Assembly: GCF_010894435.1 (NCBI RefSeq)
Contig: NZ_JAAIXZ010000001.1
Location: 898,322-962,321, forward strand
Reading direction: 5' to 3'
DNA length: 64,000 nt
Origin: Pyxidicoccus trucidator
Lineage (GTDB): Bacteria > Myxococcota > Myxococcia > Myxococcales > Myxococcaceae
Under the pieces are notes generated by a model. It had not been told where the DNA came from. It searched no databases and saw only the letters and a program-made list of their open reading frames with translations. The position numbers and the translations under genes are program-made. Below are positions 55,476 to 64,000 of this stretch, in pieces; the stretch's first letter is position 1, and each line of letters opens with the position of its first letter.

Positions 55476-55984
55476 ACATCGAGCTCATCCTCTTCGGGGC
55501 GTTCGCGCTCCTGACGCTGCTGTCGGCCGGCATGGTCATCTTCGCCCGGAGCCCCATCAACTCCGCCATGGCGCTGGTGTCCACGTTCTTCTTCCTGGCC
55601 GGCATCTACGTGCTGCTGTGGGCACACACCGTGGCGGTGATGCAGGTGCTCGTGTACGCGGGCGCCATCATGGTGCTGTTCCTCTTCGTCATCATGCTGC
55701 TCAACCTGGGCGAGTCGCCCACGCGCGGCCGGCCCACGCTGGCGCGCCTGGCGGGTGGCGCGGCCACGGTGGGCCTGCTGGCGGTGCTGTCCATTGCCAT
55801 CCTGAAGCTGCCCGAGGGCGTGGCGGACCTGGGGGCCGGAACCAAGGAGCAAATGGCCTTCGGCACCATGGCCACCATGGGCTGGGAGATCTTCACCAAG
55901 TGGCTCTTCCCCTTTGAAGCGGTGAGCCTGCTGCTGCTGGTGGCCATGGTGGGCTCGGTGGTGGTGGCCAAGTCGCGAATCTGA
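55472..55984 (+). CDS. nuoJ: NADH-quinone oxidoreductase subunit J
   Basis: 170 residues from TTG, overlapping the nuoF stop by four bases (TTGA), so translationally coupled. Five hydrophobic segments, with [23 protein letters not shown] and [21 protein letters not shown] (split), the conserved pi-bulge helix region of NuoJ. Part of the proton-pumping membrane arm. Confidence 0.95.
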   Translation: MNIELILFGAFALLTLLSAGMVIFARSPINSAMALVSTFFFLAGIYVLLWAHTVAVMQVLVYAGAIMVLFLFVIMLLNLGESPTRGRPTLARLAGGAATVGLLAVLSIAILKLPEGVADLGAGTKEQMAFGTMATMGWEIFTKWLFPFEAVSLLLLVAMVGSVVVAKSRI

Positions 55985-56057
55985 TCGCCGTCCCCGGACA
56001 ACTTTACTGTGCTACATGGCGGCGGACGTTGCCGCTCGCGAGGCGCCGAATCGGCCC

Positions 56058-56360
56058 ATGGTCCCCATCACCTACTACCTCCTGCTTGCCGCCGCGCTGT
56101 TCTGCATGGGCATGTTCGGCGTGCTGGTGCGCCGCAATGCCCTGGTCGTCTTCATGTGCGTGGAGCTGATGCTCAACGCGGCGAACCTGACGTTCCTCGC
56201 CTTCGCGCGCATGCACGGCGACAACACCGGCCACGTGTCCGCATTCTTCGTCATCGCCGTCGCGGCGGCGGAGGCGGCCATCGGCCTGGCCATCGTCATC
56301 GCCGTCTTCCGCAGCCGCGGCAGCGTCCTGGTTGAAGACATCCGGACGATGAAGCACTGA
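56058..56360 (+). CDS. nuoK: NADH-quinone oxidoreductase subunit K
   Basis: 100 residues from ATG ([15 protein letters not shown]), the usual NuoK length; an ATG 14 codons earlier is open but would give an unusual tail. Three membrane helices with conserved Glu in [11 protein letters not shown] and [15 protein letters not shown], used in proton translocation. Confidence 0.95.
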   Translation: MVPITYYLLLAAALFCMGMFGVLVRRNALVVFMCVELMLNAANLTFLAFARMHGDNTGHVSAFFVIAVAAAEAAIGLAIVIAVFRSRGSVLVEDIRTMKH

Positions 56361-56387
56361 CGCCCGCCCCGCCAGGAGCCTTCCTTC

Positions 56388-58631
56388 ATGAACCTCGCTG
56401 AATTCTTCCAGGTGGCGCCCGTCCCGCCGGAGCTGCTGGCGCCCTCACTGTGGCTCATCATCGCGCTGCCCCTGCTGGGCGCGTTCATCTGTGGCGTGTT
56501 CGGCCGGATGCTGGGCCGGGCCAACGTCCACCTCATCGCCTGCTCCGCGGTGGCCGGCGCCTTCGTGCTGAGCGTGCTGGCCTTCTGGGCCACCAGCCAC
56601 ACGGGCCCGGGCACGGCGGAGGGCACGCGACGGCTGCTGGCCTTCTACCGGAACCCCTTCGGCATCGAGGCCGACTTCGTCCGCTACGCGCTGGCGTATG
56701 ACTACGGCACGTGGTTCGCGGCGGGCGACTTCCGGGTGAACTTCGGGCTGGCGGTGGACCACCTGTCCGGAATCCTGCTGCTGGTCATCACCGGCGTGGG
56801 CTTCCTCATCCACCTGTACTCCACCAGCTACATGGAGCACGACGACGGGTACTGGCGGTACTTCGCGTACCTCAACCTCTTCGTCGCGGCGATGCTGACG
56901 CTGGTGCTGGCCGACAACCTCGTCCTGCTCTTCGTGGGCTGGGAGGGCGTAGGCATGGCCAGCTACCTGCTCATCGGCTTCTGGTACACGGACCCGGCCA
57001 AGGCCTGGGCGGGGCGCAAGGCCTTCGTCACCAATCGCATCGGCGACTTCGCCTTCCTCATCGGCACCTTCCTGCTGGTGCTGCTGGTCTCCGCCTTCAC
57101 GCGCCAGGCGAACTCCGCCGACTATGCCAACGCCGGCAGCAGCGGCCCGCGCTACACGTCTTCGCTGCAGGAGAAGGGCCCGCTCACCTTCAAGGGCCTG
57201 GAGAAGCTGGCCGAGGGCATGGTGGACACGGGCACCGACAAGGTGGACCTGACCACGCCCATCGAGGCCGGCCCGCTGGAGGGCTACACCTTCGGCGGGG
57301 TGATGACGGCGGCGATGCTGCTGTTCCTCCTCGGCGCGGCGGGCAAGAGCGCGCAGCTGCCGCTCTACGTCTGGCTGCCGGACGCCATGGCGGGCCCGAC
57401 GCCGGTCTCCGCCCTCATCCACGCGGCGACGATGGTGACCGCGGGCGTCTACCTCTTCAGCCGCATGGCCTCGCTGCTGGTGCTGAGCCCCACCGCCATG
57501 GCCACGGTGGCCATCATCGGCGCGCTCACCTCGCTGCTGGCGGCGCTCATCGCCTTCGCGCAGGACGACATCAAGAAGGTGCTCGCCTACTCCACGGTGT
57601 CCCAGCTGGGCATCATGTTCATGGGCGTGGGCATGGGCATCTTCTGGGCGGCGGTGCTGCACCTGGTCACCCACGCCTTCTTCAAGGCCTGCCTCTTCCT
57701 GGGCGCCGGCAGCGTCATGCACGGCAACGGGGACGAGACGGACATCAAGAAGCTGGGCGGCCTGCGCCACGAGATGAAGTGGACGTGGGGCACCTTCCTG
57801 GTGGCCACGCTGGCGATTACGGGCATCATCCCGCTGTCCGGCTTCTTCTCGAAGGACGCCATCTTCCACGGCGTGCACCACAACCACCTGCACGGGCTGG
57901 AGTGGGTGTCCGGCGCCCTCTACTACGTGGGCCTGCTCATCGCCGCGTGCACCGCGTTCTACATGACGCGCCTGTACCTGCTCACCTTCGAGGGTCCCCG
58001 CTCGAAGGAGGCCCGGGTGGCGCACGCGCACGAGAGCGCCTGGCAGATGACGCTGCCGCTGGTGGTGCTGGCGGTGCTCAGCGTGCTGTCCCTGGTGTAC
58101 GCGCTGCCGCTGATGCGCAGCTCGGGCTCGGGCCAGCCGCAGCCGGTCTTCGAGAACTTCCTCAGCCCGGTGTTCGGCGCCATGAGCCGCATCGCCAATG
58201 CGGCGAAGACGGCGGAGCTGGACACCAGCGTCCCCAGCATCGTCGACTACGTGAAGGCGTGGGTGGTGGCGCTGTCGGGCGGCGTGGGAGCGGCCTTCCT
58301 GTACCTGCGCTTCTTCCCGGCGCGGGTGGGGCAGCCGGTGCCGGCCTTCGCCCGGGCGGTGCGCCGCACGGCGCAGAACAAGTTCTATGTGGATGAGCTG
58401 TACGAGCTGGTCATCATCCGGCCCGTGAAGTTCATGAGCTTCATCCTCTTCCGCGTGGTGGACGCGCTCCTCATCGACACCGTGGCCGTGCGCGGCACGG
58501 CGTGGGTGACGGCGCGAGTGGGCAGCGCGCTGCGCTACGTGCAGACGGGCGACGCCCAGGCCTACGCCGCAGTGATGGCCATCGCCCTGCTGGGCGGCGT
58601 GGCCTACGCCCTCATCCAGGTGATGCAATGA
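56388..58631 (+). CDS. nuoL: NADH-quinone oxidoreductase subunit L
   Basis: 747 residues. Many helices; a proton channel with GWEGVGMASYLLIGFW near residue 190, and PLYVWLPDAMAGPTPVSALIHAATMV near 325 (split). The long lateral helix is at the C-terminus. Longer than E. coli NuoL (613) because of a charged loop after residue 235 (ANSADYANAGSSG...) and the C-terminal part. Start overlaps nothing; the stop overlaps nuoM by four bases. Confidence 0.95.
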   Translation: MNLAEFFQVAPVPPELLAPSLWLIIALPLLGAFICGVFGRMLGRANVHLIACSAVAGAFVLSVLAFWATSHTGPGTAEGTRRLLAFYRNPFGIEADFVRYALAYDYGTWFAAGDFRVNFGLAVDHLSGILLLVITGVGFLIHLYSTSYMEHDDGYWRYFAYLNLFVAAMLTLVLADNLVLLFVGWEGVGMASYLLIGFWYTDPAKAWAGRKAFVTNRIGDFAFLIGTFLLVLLVSAFTRQANSADYANAGSSGPRYTSSLQEKGPLTFKGLEKLAEGMVDTGTDKVDLTTPIEAGPLEGYTFGGVMTAAMLLFLLGAAGKSAQLPLYVWLPDAMAGPTPVSALIHAATMVTAGVYLFSRMASLLVLSPTAMATVAIIGALTSLLAALIAFAQDDIKKVLAYSTVSQLGIMFMGVGMGIFWAAVLHLVTHAFFKACLFLGAGSVMHGNGDETDIKKLGGLRHEMKWTWGTFLVATLAITGIIPLSGFFSKDAIFHGVHHNHLHGLEWVSGALYYVGLLIAACTAFYMTRLYLLTFEGPRSKEARVAHAHESAWQMTLPLVVLAVLSVLSLVYALPLMRSSGSGQPQPVFENFLSPVFGAMSRIANAAKTAELDTSVPSIVDYVKAWVVALSGGVGAAFLYLRFFPARVGQPVPAFARAVRRTAQNKFYVDELYELVIIRPVKFMSFILFRVVDALLIDTVAVRGTAWVTARVGSALRYVQTGDAQAYAAVMAIALLGGVAYALIQVMQ

Positions 58632-60352
58632 GCTTCTTCGACAACCACCTGCTCAACCTCGTCGTCTTCCTGCCGCTCGTCTTCGCGGCGCTGGTGCTGC
58701 TGCTGCCCGGGAGCGAGGCGGGACAGATTCGCACCGTCACCTTCATCGGCATGGTGGTGGACCTCGTCTTCGGGGTCTGGGCCTACATGCGCTACGTGCC
58801 GGGCGGGCCGGAGTTCCAGCTCGAGTACCGGGTGCCCTGGTTCGAGATGTTCGGGACCAGCTACCACCTCGGCGTGGACGGCCTGGCGGTGAGCCTGCTG
58901 CTGCTCACCGTGTTCCTGGGCCCCCTGGTAGTGCTGGCCTCCACCACGTACATCAGCCACCGCATCAAGGAGTTCCACCTGGCGCTGCTGGTGCTCCAGA
59001 CGACGATGCTGGGCGCGCTGGTGTCGCTGGACGTGCTGCTCTTCTACATCTTCTTCGAGGCCATGCTCATCCCCATGTACCTCATGGTGGGTGTGTGGGG
59101 CGCCGAGGACCGGCAGATGGCGGCGGTGAAGTTCTTCCTCTACACGCTGGCCGGCTCGCTGCTGATGCTGGTGGCCATCATCGCCGTGTACTTCATCAGC
59201 GCGCCCGCGGGCAGCCGCTCGTTCGACTACGCCGCCATCTACAACGGGCTGCTGGACGCCAACCGCCAGCTGTCCGCGTGCTCGAGTGGACCGGAGGGGG
59301 CGTGCAGCTCGCTCACCGGCCTGGCCAGCACACTGCACACGTGGGGGCCGTGGCTGTTCGGCGCCTTCGCGCTGGCGTTCGCCATCAAGGTGCCGATGTG
59401 GCCGGTGCACACGTGGCTGCCGGACGCGCACGTGCAGGCGCCGGTGGCCGGCTCCATGATTCTGGCCGGCGTCATGCTGAAGATGGGCACCTTCGGCTTC
59501 TGGCGCTTCGCGATTCCCTTCTTCCCGGTGGCCGCGCAGCACATGCGGCCGTTCCTGGCGGTGCTGTCCGTCATCGGCATCGTCTACGGCGCGCTGATGT
59601 GCCTGGCGCAGCGGGACATCAAGAAGCTGATTGCGTACTCGTCCGTGAGCCACCTGGGCTACTGCATGCTGGGCATCCTCGCCATCACCGCCGAGGGCGC
59701 CACGGGCAGCGCGTACCAGATGCTCAACCACGGCGTGTCCACGGGCGCGCTGTTCCTCCTGTTCGGCTTCCTCTACGAGCGCCGCCACACGCGGCTCATG
59801 GCGGACTTCGGCGGCATCGCCAAGGTGATGCCGGTGTTCACCGCGTCGTTCCTCATCATCACCTTCTCGTCGGTGGCGGTGCCGGGCACCAACGGCTTCA
59901 TCGGCGAGTTCCTGGTGCTGCTGGGCACCTTCAAGAGCGACCTCGGCGCGGCCGCCGGCAACCCGCACCTGACGGCGGTGTTCGGCGCCTTCGCCACGCT
60001 GGGCGTCATCCTCGGCGCGGCGTACATGCTGTGGATGGTGCAGAAGGTGTTCTTCGGGGGCCTCACCCACCGGGAGAACCAGCACCTGCGCGACATGAAC
60101 CTGCGCGAGGGGCTCACGGTGCTGCCCTTCGTCGTCCTCGTCCTGGTGATGGGGCTGATGCCGCAGCCGTTCCTGGACCGCATCGCCCCGTCCACGGACC
60201 GCTTCCTCGCTCGCGCTCGCGTGGGCACCCCGGGGGCCTCGGTGCAGGATGACCAGGTCCGCGTGGAGGTGATGCCGCTGCCCCCGAGCACCACCGCCGC
60301 CGCGCCTTTCGCGCCCGTCCCGCTGGCCGCCGTCCCCTCGCAGCGGCAGTAG
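58628..60352 (+). CDS. nuoM: NADH-quinone oxidoreductase subunit M
   Basis: 574 residues from ATG (MSFFDNHLLNL), ATGA overlap with the nuoL stop. Antiporter-like membrane protein with FFEAMLIPMYLMVGVWG, TWLPDAHVQAPVAGSMILAGVMLK (split) and KKLIAYSSVSHLGYCMLG. The C-terminal 70 residues beyond the last helix are an Ala/Pro-rich tail. Confidence 0.95.
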   Translation: MSFFDNHLLNLVVFLPLVFAALVLLLPGSEAGQIRTVTFIGMVVDLVFGVWAYMRYVPGGPEFQLEYRVPWFEMFGTSYHLGVDGLAVSLLLLTVFLGPLVVLASTTYISHRIKEFHLALLVLQTTMLGALVSLDVLLFYIFFEAMLIPMYLMVGVWGAEDRQMAAVKFFLYTLAGSLLMLVAIIAVYFISAPAGSRSFDYAAIYNGLLDANRQLSACSSGPEGACSSLTGLASTLHTWGPWLFGAFALAFAIKVPMWPVHTWLPDAHVQAPVAGSMILAGVMLKMGTFGFWRFAIPFFPVAAQHMRPFLAVLSVIGIVYGALMCLAQRDIKKLIAYSSVSHLGYCMLGILAITAEGATGSAYQMLNHGVSTGALFLLFGFLYERRHTRLMADFGGIAKVMPVFTASFLIITFSSVAVPGTNGFIGEFLVLLGTFKSDLGAAAGNPHLTAVFGAFATLGVILGAAYMLWMVQKVFFGGLTHRENQHLRDMNLREGLTVLPFVVLVLVMGLMPQPFLDRIAPSTDRFLARARVGTPGASVQDDQVRVEVMPLPPSTTAAAPFAPVPLAAVPSQRQ

Positions 60353-60370
60353 GCCGCCAGAGCCCCCATC

Positions 60371-61930
60371 ATGAACCTGCCCAATCTTTCCCTGGCAGAC
60401 TTCCTCCCGCTGCTGCCCGCCATCATCATGGTGGTGGGCGCCTCCATCCTGCTCCTGTCGGAGGTCTTCCTCTCCGCCACCTCGTCGCGCGCCTACCAGG
60501 CGGTGCTCACCGTGGTGACGGCGGTGGCGGCCGGCGGCGTGGCGCTGTCGGTGATGTTCGAGCCGGCGCAAGAGGTCATGCTCGGCTTCGGCGTGCTGGA
60601 CCCGTTCTCCAGCTTCCTCACCTTCGTGGTGTGCGTGGGCCTGGCGCTGGCGGCGCTGAGCTCCGTGAGCTTCCTGCGCAAGCGCGGCGCCGAGCGCGGT
60701 GAGTTCTACGCGCTGATGCTGTTCGCCTCGGCGGGCATGAGCCTGCTGGCGATGTCCAACGAGCTCATCACCCTCTTCGTCAACGTGGAGGTCCTCTCCA
60801 TCGCCACCTACGCGCTGACGGCGTACCTGCGCCGCGGCACGCGGCCGAGCGAGGCGGGCTTCAAGTACTTCATCCTCGGCGCCTTCTCCTCCGCGGTGCT
60901 GCTGTACGGCGCGGCGCTGCTGTACGGCGCCACCGGCACCACGCAGCTGACGGCCATGGTGGGCCCGCTGGGCGCGGCCATCCAGAGCCAGCCGGCGCTG
61001 GTGTACACGGGCGTCGTGCTGGTGGGCGCGGGCTTCGCGTTCAAGGTGGCGGCGGTGCCGTTCCACATGTGGACGCCGGACGTGTACGAGGGTGCCCCCA
61101 CGCCCGTCACCGCGCTGATGAGCGCGGGCGTGAAGGCGGCGGCCTTCGCGGCGATGGTCCGCGTGTTCATCACCGTGGGCAAGGGCATCGACCCGCAGAT
61201 GCTGCTGGTGCTGTTCTCCACCCTGGCCTTCCTCACCATGGTGGCGGGCAACCTGCTGGCGATTCCCCAGCGCAACGTGAAGCGCATGCTGGCGTACTCG
61301 TCCATTGCCCACGCCGGCTACCTGCTGGTGGGCGTGGCCGCCCTCTTCGTCACCGCGCCGGGCGAGCAGTTCCGCCTGCTGGGTGCCTCCGCGCTGACGG
61401 GCGGCACGCCGCTGGACGCGGCCCGCGCCGAGGCGCTGCGCGGCATCCTCTACTACCTGCTGGCCTATACCTTCAGCGCGGTGGGCGCCTTCGCCATGGT
61501 GTCCGCGCTGGAGCGCCGCGAGGACGAGGAGAAGGGCACCGCGTGGGACTTGGAGCGCTTCAGCGGGCTGGCGCAGCGCCGGCCGGGCTGGGCCTTCGCC
61601 ATGGCGGCCTTCATGCTGTCGCTGGGCGGGATTCCCCCCACCATCGGCTTCATGAGCAAGCTGCTCATCTTCCAGGCCGCGGTGGACGCGGGCCTCATCG
61701 GCCTCACGATTGTGGGCGTGCTCTCCAGCGCCGCGGGCGTCTATTACTACCTGCGCGTGGTGGTCTACATGTTCATGCGGCCGGTACCCGAGGGCGCGCA
61801 GGTGCTCGAGCGGAGCTGGTCCACCGAGCTGGCCCTGGTGCTCTCCACGGCGGCGGTGGTGATTCTGGGCATCATCCCCGGCCCCGTCATGGGGTGGCTG
61901 ATGCAGGCCAGCACCATCTTCGGCCAGTAG
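60371..61930 (+). CDS. nuoN: NADH-quinone oxidoreductase subunit N
   Basis: 519 residues. Third antiporter-like subunit: NVEVLSIATYALTAYLRR, FHMWTPDVYEGAPTPVTALMS, VKRMLAYSSIAHAGYLLVG. Last gene of the operon, followed by a terminator. No nuoG, nuoH or nuoI in this operon; they must be elsewhere. Confidence 0.96.
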   Translation: MNLPNLSLADFLPLLPAIIMVVGASILLLSEVFLSATSSRAYQAVLTVVTAVAAGGVALSVMFEPAQEVMLGFGVLDPFSSFLTFVVCVGLALAALSSVSFLRKRGAERGEFYALMLFASAGMSLLAMSNELITLFVNVEVLSIATYALTAYLRRGTRPSEAGFKYFILGAFSSAVLLYGAALLYGATGTTQLTAMVGPLGAAIQSQPALVYTGVVLVGAGFAFKVAAVPFHMWTPDVYEGAPTPVTALMSAGVKAAAFAAMVRVFITVGKGIDPQMLLVLFSTLAFLTMVAGNLLAIPQRNVKRMLAYSSIAHAGYLLVGVAALFVTAPGEQFRLLGASALTGGTPLDAARAEALRGILYYLLAYTFSAVGAFAMVSALERREDEEKGTAWDLERFSGLAQRRPGWAFAMAAFMLSLGGIPPTIGFMSKLLIFQAAVDAGLIGLTIVGVLSSAAGVYYYLRVVVYMFMRPVPEGAQVLERSWSTELALVLSTAAVVILGIIPGPVMGWLMQASTIFGQ

Positions 61931-61943
61931 CCCCTGGCCTCGC

Positions 61944-61963
61944 GGCGGGGGCACGCCCCCGCC
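61944..61963 (+). other. GC-rich hairpin after nuoN
   Basis: GGCGGGG, six bases, CCCCGCC: a 7-bp stem 13 bp after the nuoN stop and ahead of the stronger hairpin at 61970. No U-tract. Confidence 0.4.
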
Positions 61964-61969
61964 CTTCCA

Positions 61970-62009
61970 CGCCCGCCCCGGCCTCGTGCCCGGGCGGGCG
62001 TTGGCTTTT
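61970..62009 (+). terminator. Intrinsic terminator of the nuo operon
   Basis: CGCCCGCCCCGG, seven-base loop, CCCGGGCGGGCG, then TTGGCTTTT: an 11 of 12 pair stem with a T-rich tail, ending at the stop of the convergent GNAT gene. Confidence 0.75.
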
Positions 62010-62860
62010 CAGGGGCCGGGCGGGGGCAGCGGCCCGCGCAGCTCCAGCGTCTCATGGCGCACCTCGGCGCCCGCCTCGCGCAGCAGCCCGTCCAGGCGCG
62101 CGTCGTCCGTCACCACCAGGTTGAGCGCCGCCACGTCGTCCGGCAGCTGGGCGAAGGCCGCCTCCAGCAGCGCCCGCGCATGGCCGGGGGACACCGCGAA
62201 GAAGGGGAAGAGCAGCCGCCCGGCGGCGCGCTGGTCCATCACCCCCAGCGGGGCGTCCGAGGCCGCGGCCGGGTCCACCAGTCGGGACAGCTGGTGCGAG
62301 GGCTTCGCGGCGAAGCGCGCCAGCTTGCCTGGAATCATCCCGAAGGCCGCCGTCAGCGGCGCATGCTCCTCCAGGCCTACCGGCAGCAGCCGCAGCCCCG
62401 GCGGCGCGGCCGGCAGCGCCGCCACCTGGGCCCGCGTCACCAGGAGTGTCGCCGCCTCGCGCACGGGCCGCATCCCCACCGAGGTGTAGAGGCGCAGCGC
62501 GGGCAGGTTGTCCCGCTTCACGTACAGCGCCCAGCGCTGGCAACCCTGCGCCCGGAGGCGCTCCGCCAGCCGCGCCATCATCCACCGACCCAGGCCCTGC
62601 CCCCGCGCGGATGGGTCCACCACCAGCTGCCCCACGTACCCCACCTCGCCCAGGGACTCTGTCATCGCGTAGGCCACCACCCCACCCCGCCCTTCCGCGA
62701 AGACGGTCAACGGGGCGAGCTCCGACTCCCACACCGGCGGCGGAGGTGGGGGGTCGTCGACCCCAAGCTCCGCGAACAGCCGGATGAAGAGTGCATGGTC
62801 CTCGGGCCGACCGGCTCGCAACACCCACGATGAGCCCTGCTGTCCCACGTCCACCGCCAT
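62009..62860 (-). CDS. GNAT-family N-acetyltransferase
   Basis: 283 residues from ATG (MAVDVGQQGSS), behind GAGGAGGGG; in-frame Met further upstream is unsupported. Residues about 12-150 form the GNAT fold: GQLVVDPSARGQGLGRWMMARLAERL (split; acetyl-CoA pyrophosphate loop RGQGLG, about 85-92) and YVKRDNLPALRLYTSVGM. The C-terminal 120 residues look like a second, weaker GNAT-like unit (FFAVSPGHARALLEAAF). The substrate is unknown. As I recall, its M. xanthus counterpart flanks the pxr sRNA. Confidence 0.85.
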   Translation of the reverse strand: MAVDVGQQGSSWVLRAGRPEDHALFIRLFAELGVDDPPPPPPVWESELAPLTVFAEGRGGVVAYAMTESLGEVGYVGQLVVDPSARGQGLGRWMMARLAERLRAQGCQRWALYVKRDNLPALRLYTSVGMRPVREAATLLVTRAQVAALPAAPPGLRLLPVGLEEHAPLTAAFGMIPGKLARFAAKPSHQLSRLVDPAAASDAPLGVMDQRAAGRLLFPFFAVSPGHARALLEAAFAQLPDDVAALNLVVTDDARLDGLLREAGAEVRHETLELRGPLPPPGP

Positions 62861-62924
62861 CAGGCACCCCTCCTCACGCATTGGAAGGGGACTGACGGAA
62901 ACGCGAAAGCTTTCTGGACGTAGA

Positions 62925-63044
62925 AAAGAAGGCGGCCCGACACCCCATAAGGGTGCCGGGCCGCGGGTCTTCTCAAGGTGACTCACCGGAAGTGCTGAAG
63001 GGGTGGGGGGGAACCGCCTTCAGCCCCGCTTCGATGTGTCCCGC
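62925..63044 (-). ncRNA. pxr: Pxr-like developmental sRNA
   Basis: Predicted transcript of about 120 nt between the GNAT and NtrC-family genes, on the minus strand. It begins 12 bp after a sigma-54-type promoter. SL1: GCTGAAGG (63024-63017) pairs with CCTTCAGC (63001-62994), extended by GAAG/CTTC; its loop contains seven cytosines (minus strand, 63011-63005). SL2: GGTG-AGT-CACC (62987-62977). SL3: a 14-bp imperfect terminator stem (62964-62932) followed by TTCTTTTC. This agrees with Pxr of M. xanthus as I know it: sigma-54-dependent, represses fruiting-body formation while food is present, carries a seven-C run, and lies between a GNAT gene and a sigma-54 regulator gene. Exact ends are inferred. 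Confidence 0.75.
62932..62964 (-). terminator. Intrinsic terminator of the pxr-like sRNA
   Basis: GCGGCCCG (A) CACCC, loop, GGGTG (C) CGGGCCGC: a 13-bp stem with one mismatch. Read on the minus strand it is followed by TTCTTTTC. Confidence 0.75.
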
Positions 63045-63054
63045 GCATTCCTTT

Positions 63055-63071
63055 AGCAGCCGCCGTGCCAG
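63055..63071 (-). promoter_or_regulatory. Sigma-54 promoter of the pxr-like sRNA
   Basis: On the minus strand CTGGCACG, four bases, CTGCT: the -24 GG and -12 GC are 12 bases apart as required; only one base differs from TTGCT in the -12 element. Transcription would start near 63044. Confidence 0.65.
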
Positions 63072-63292
63072 CGTCTTCGCGAAGCCAAAGTCCAGTTTTC
63101 TCAAGGACTTGGCTCACCACCCGACGCTACTGGCCCCCCTCGATTGCATTGCAGCCCTGAAATGGAGTTGCAGAAGTGAAAACTACAAGTGATTTCGAGC
63201 ACTTGCGCTTTTCACCGATGAACCCCCGTTTTCGGATCTGAATCCAAGGGTGCGGGAAAGCTACAGCGGTGGGCCTACCCCCCACATCCACC

Positions 63293-64000
63293 CTACTCGC
63301 GAGCCAGCTCACTGGGCGGGCGGAGGTTGAGGCGCTTCATCTTCCGCCAGAGGGTGGTGGACGAGACGCCCAGCTCGTCCGCGACGCGAGCGAGGTCCAC
63401 GCCGTGCCGCTCCAGGGCCTGGGTGATGGCGTGGCGCTCGGCCTCCTCCACCACCTGGGCCAGCGTGGGCCCGGTGCCGGCGGGGCGGCTGACGCCGCCC
63501 TGTCCGTCCATGAAGCCGACGCTGGGCGTGCCATGGGACGGGGTGAGCCGGCCCTGGCGCAGGGGGAAGTCCTCGGGCAGCAGCTCATCGCCCTCGGAGA
63601 GTGCGGCGGCCTGCTCCACCAGGTTCTCCAGCTCACGCACGTTGCCGGGGAAGTTGTAGCCCATCAGGTGGGACACGGCGGAGGCGGACAGGCGCTTGGG
63701 CTTGGGGCTGCGCGCGTTGGCGCGCTCCAGGAAGTGCTCGGCCAGCGAGGGCACGTCCTCCAGGCGCTCACGCAGCGGCGGCACGCGCAGCGCCACCACG
63801 TTGAGGCGGTAGTAGAGGTCCTGGCGGAAGCGCTTCTCGCGCACCTCCACCTCGATGTCGCGGTTGGTGGCGGCGACGGTGCGCACGTCCACGCGCAGGG
63901 CGGTGGACTCGCCCACCCGGCGCACCTCGCCCTCCTGCAGCGCGCGCAGCAGCTTGGACTGGAAGGTGGGGCTGGTCTCCGTCACCTCGTCGATGAAGAG
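63293..64000 (-). CDS. Sigma-54-dependent (NtrC-family) regulator, C-terminal part
   Basis: The frame is open to the right edge (LFIDEVTETSPTFQSKLL), so the N-terminal receiver or sensor part and the Walker A/GAFTGA region are outside the window. Present: the second half of the AAA domain with the R-finger region (FRQDLYYRLNVVALRVPPLRERLEDV) and HLMGYNFPGNVRELENLVEQA, then a Fis-type HTH (HGVDLARVADELGVSSTTLWRKMKRLNL). It activates sigma-54 promoters. It lies 220 bp upstream of the sigma-54 promoter of the pxr-like sRNA on the same strand, so it is a natural candidate for its activator; this is inference. Confidence 0.9.
   Translation of the reverse strand, partial: LFIDEVTETSPTFQSKLLRALQEGEVRRVGESTALRVDVRTVAATNRDIEVEVREKRFRQDLYYRLNVVALRVPPLRERLEDVPSLAEHFLERANARSPKPKRLSASAVSHLMGYNFPGNVRELENLVEQAAALSEGDELLPEDFPLRQGRLTPSHGTPSVGFMDGQGGVSRPAGTGPTLAQVVEEAERHAITQALERHGVDLARVADELGVSSTTLWRKMKRLNLRPPSELARE

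Noticed and set aside
56445-61954. Very long open frames antisense to nuoL-nuoN
   Set aside because: Arg/His-rich products without domains; the sense strand carries clear complex I subunits throughout.

Overview
The window is GC-rich (clearly above 60 percent by eye), densely packed DNA from a fruiting-body-forming myxobacterium of the Cystobacterineae (Myxococcus, Corallococcus or Pyxidicoccus type). Supporting signs are paralogous PilZ-receiver and DUF4388 proteins, a eukaryote-like protein kinase, many secreted proteins with myxobacterial repeats, NtrC-type regulators, and an intergenic region at the right end that matches what I know of the developmental sRNA Pxr. GTG and TTG starts are common, and several 4-bp stop/start overlaps mark operons.

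Left part (1-10 kb): the 3' end of a secreted zinc metalloprotease with FG-GAP-like repeats, a WS/DGAT acyltransferase, a Cys-rich secreted protein, a PRMT-like methyltransferase, and a 1028-residue homologue of plant methionine S-methyltransferase, followed by two proteins of unknown function. 10.1-13.2 kb is a lower-GC island with a complete restriction-modification system of the AhdI-like (type IIH) kind: a nuclease and controller operon diverging from a type I-like M and S pair.

13.3-25 kb: a membrane zinc protease of the S2P class with CBS domains, a Coq4-like protein, and a biotin-dependent acyl-CoA carboxylase operon (carboxyltransferase, unknown protein, biotin carboxylase, biotin carrier). 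Then come a ferritin-like lipoprotein, a histidine kinase, a DUF1877 protein, a TauE/SafE exporter and a Cys-repeat secreted protein. 25-30.3 kb holds a GYF/DUF4388/J-domain/TPR protein, YhbY, and a two-gene Septu-like defence module (ATPase plus HNH nuclease).

30.4-43.4 kb: heparinase-like lyase, enoyl-CoA hydratase, ceramidase-like protein, purF, an RluA pseudouridine synthase, and envelope genes (wecB, kdsB, an MsbA-like ABC exporter) with an aldo/keto reductase. 43.4-43.7 kb is a structured leader with two tiny ORFs and a terminator. 43.7-53.5 kb: pyrG-kdsA-kdsC, a MerR-receiver regulator, Hsp20, small zinc proteins, a GspE N-domain protein, serB, a kinase lacking the catalytic Asp, and a PilZ-receiver protein. 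KdsA, KdsC and KdsB together supply CMP-Kdo for LPS, apart from the arabinose-5-phosphate isomerase, which is not seen.

53.6-61.9 kb is a partial complex I operon, nuoEFJKLMN, with no nuoA-D, G, H or I. It ends in a strong terminator. The last 2 kb hold a GNAT acetyltransferase, the pxr-like sRNA gene with a sigma-54 promoter, and the C-terminal half of an NtrC-family regulator cut by the right edge.
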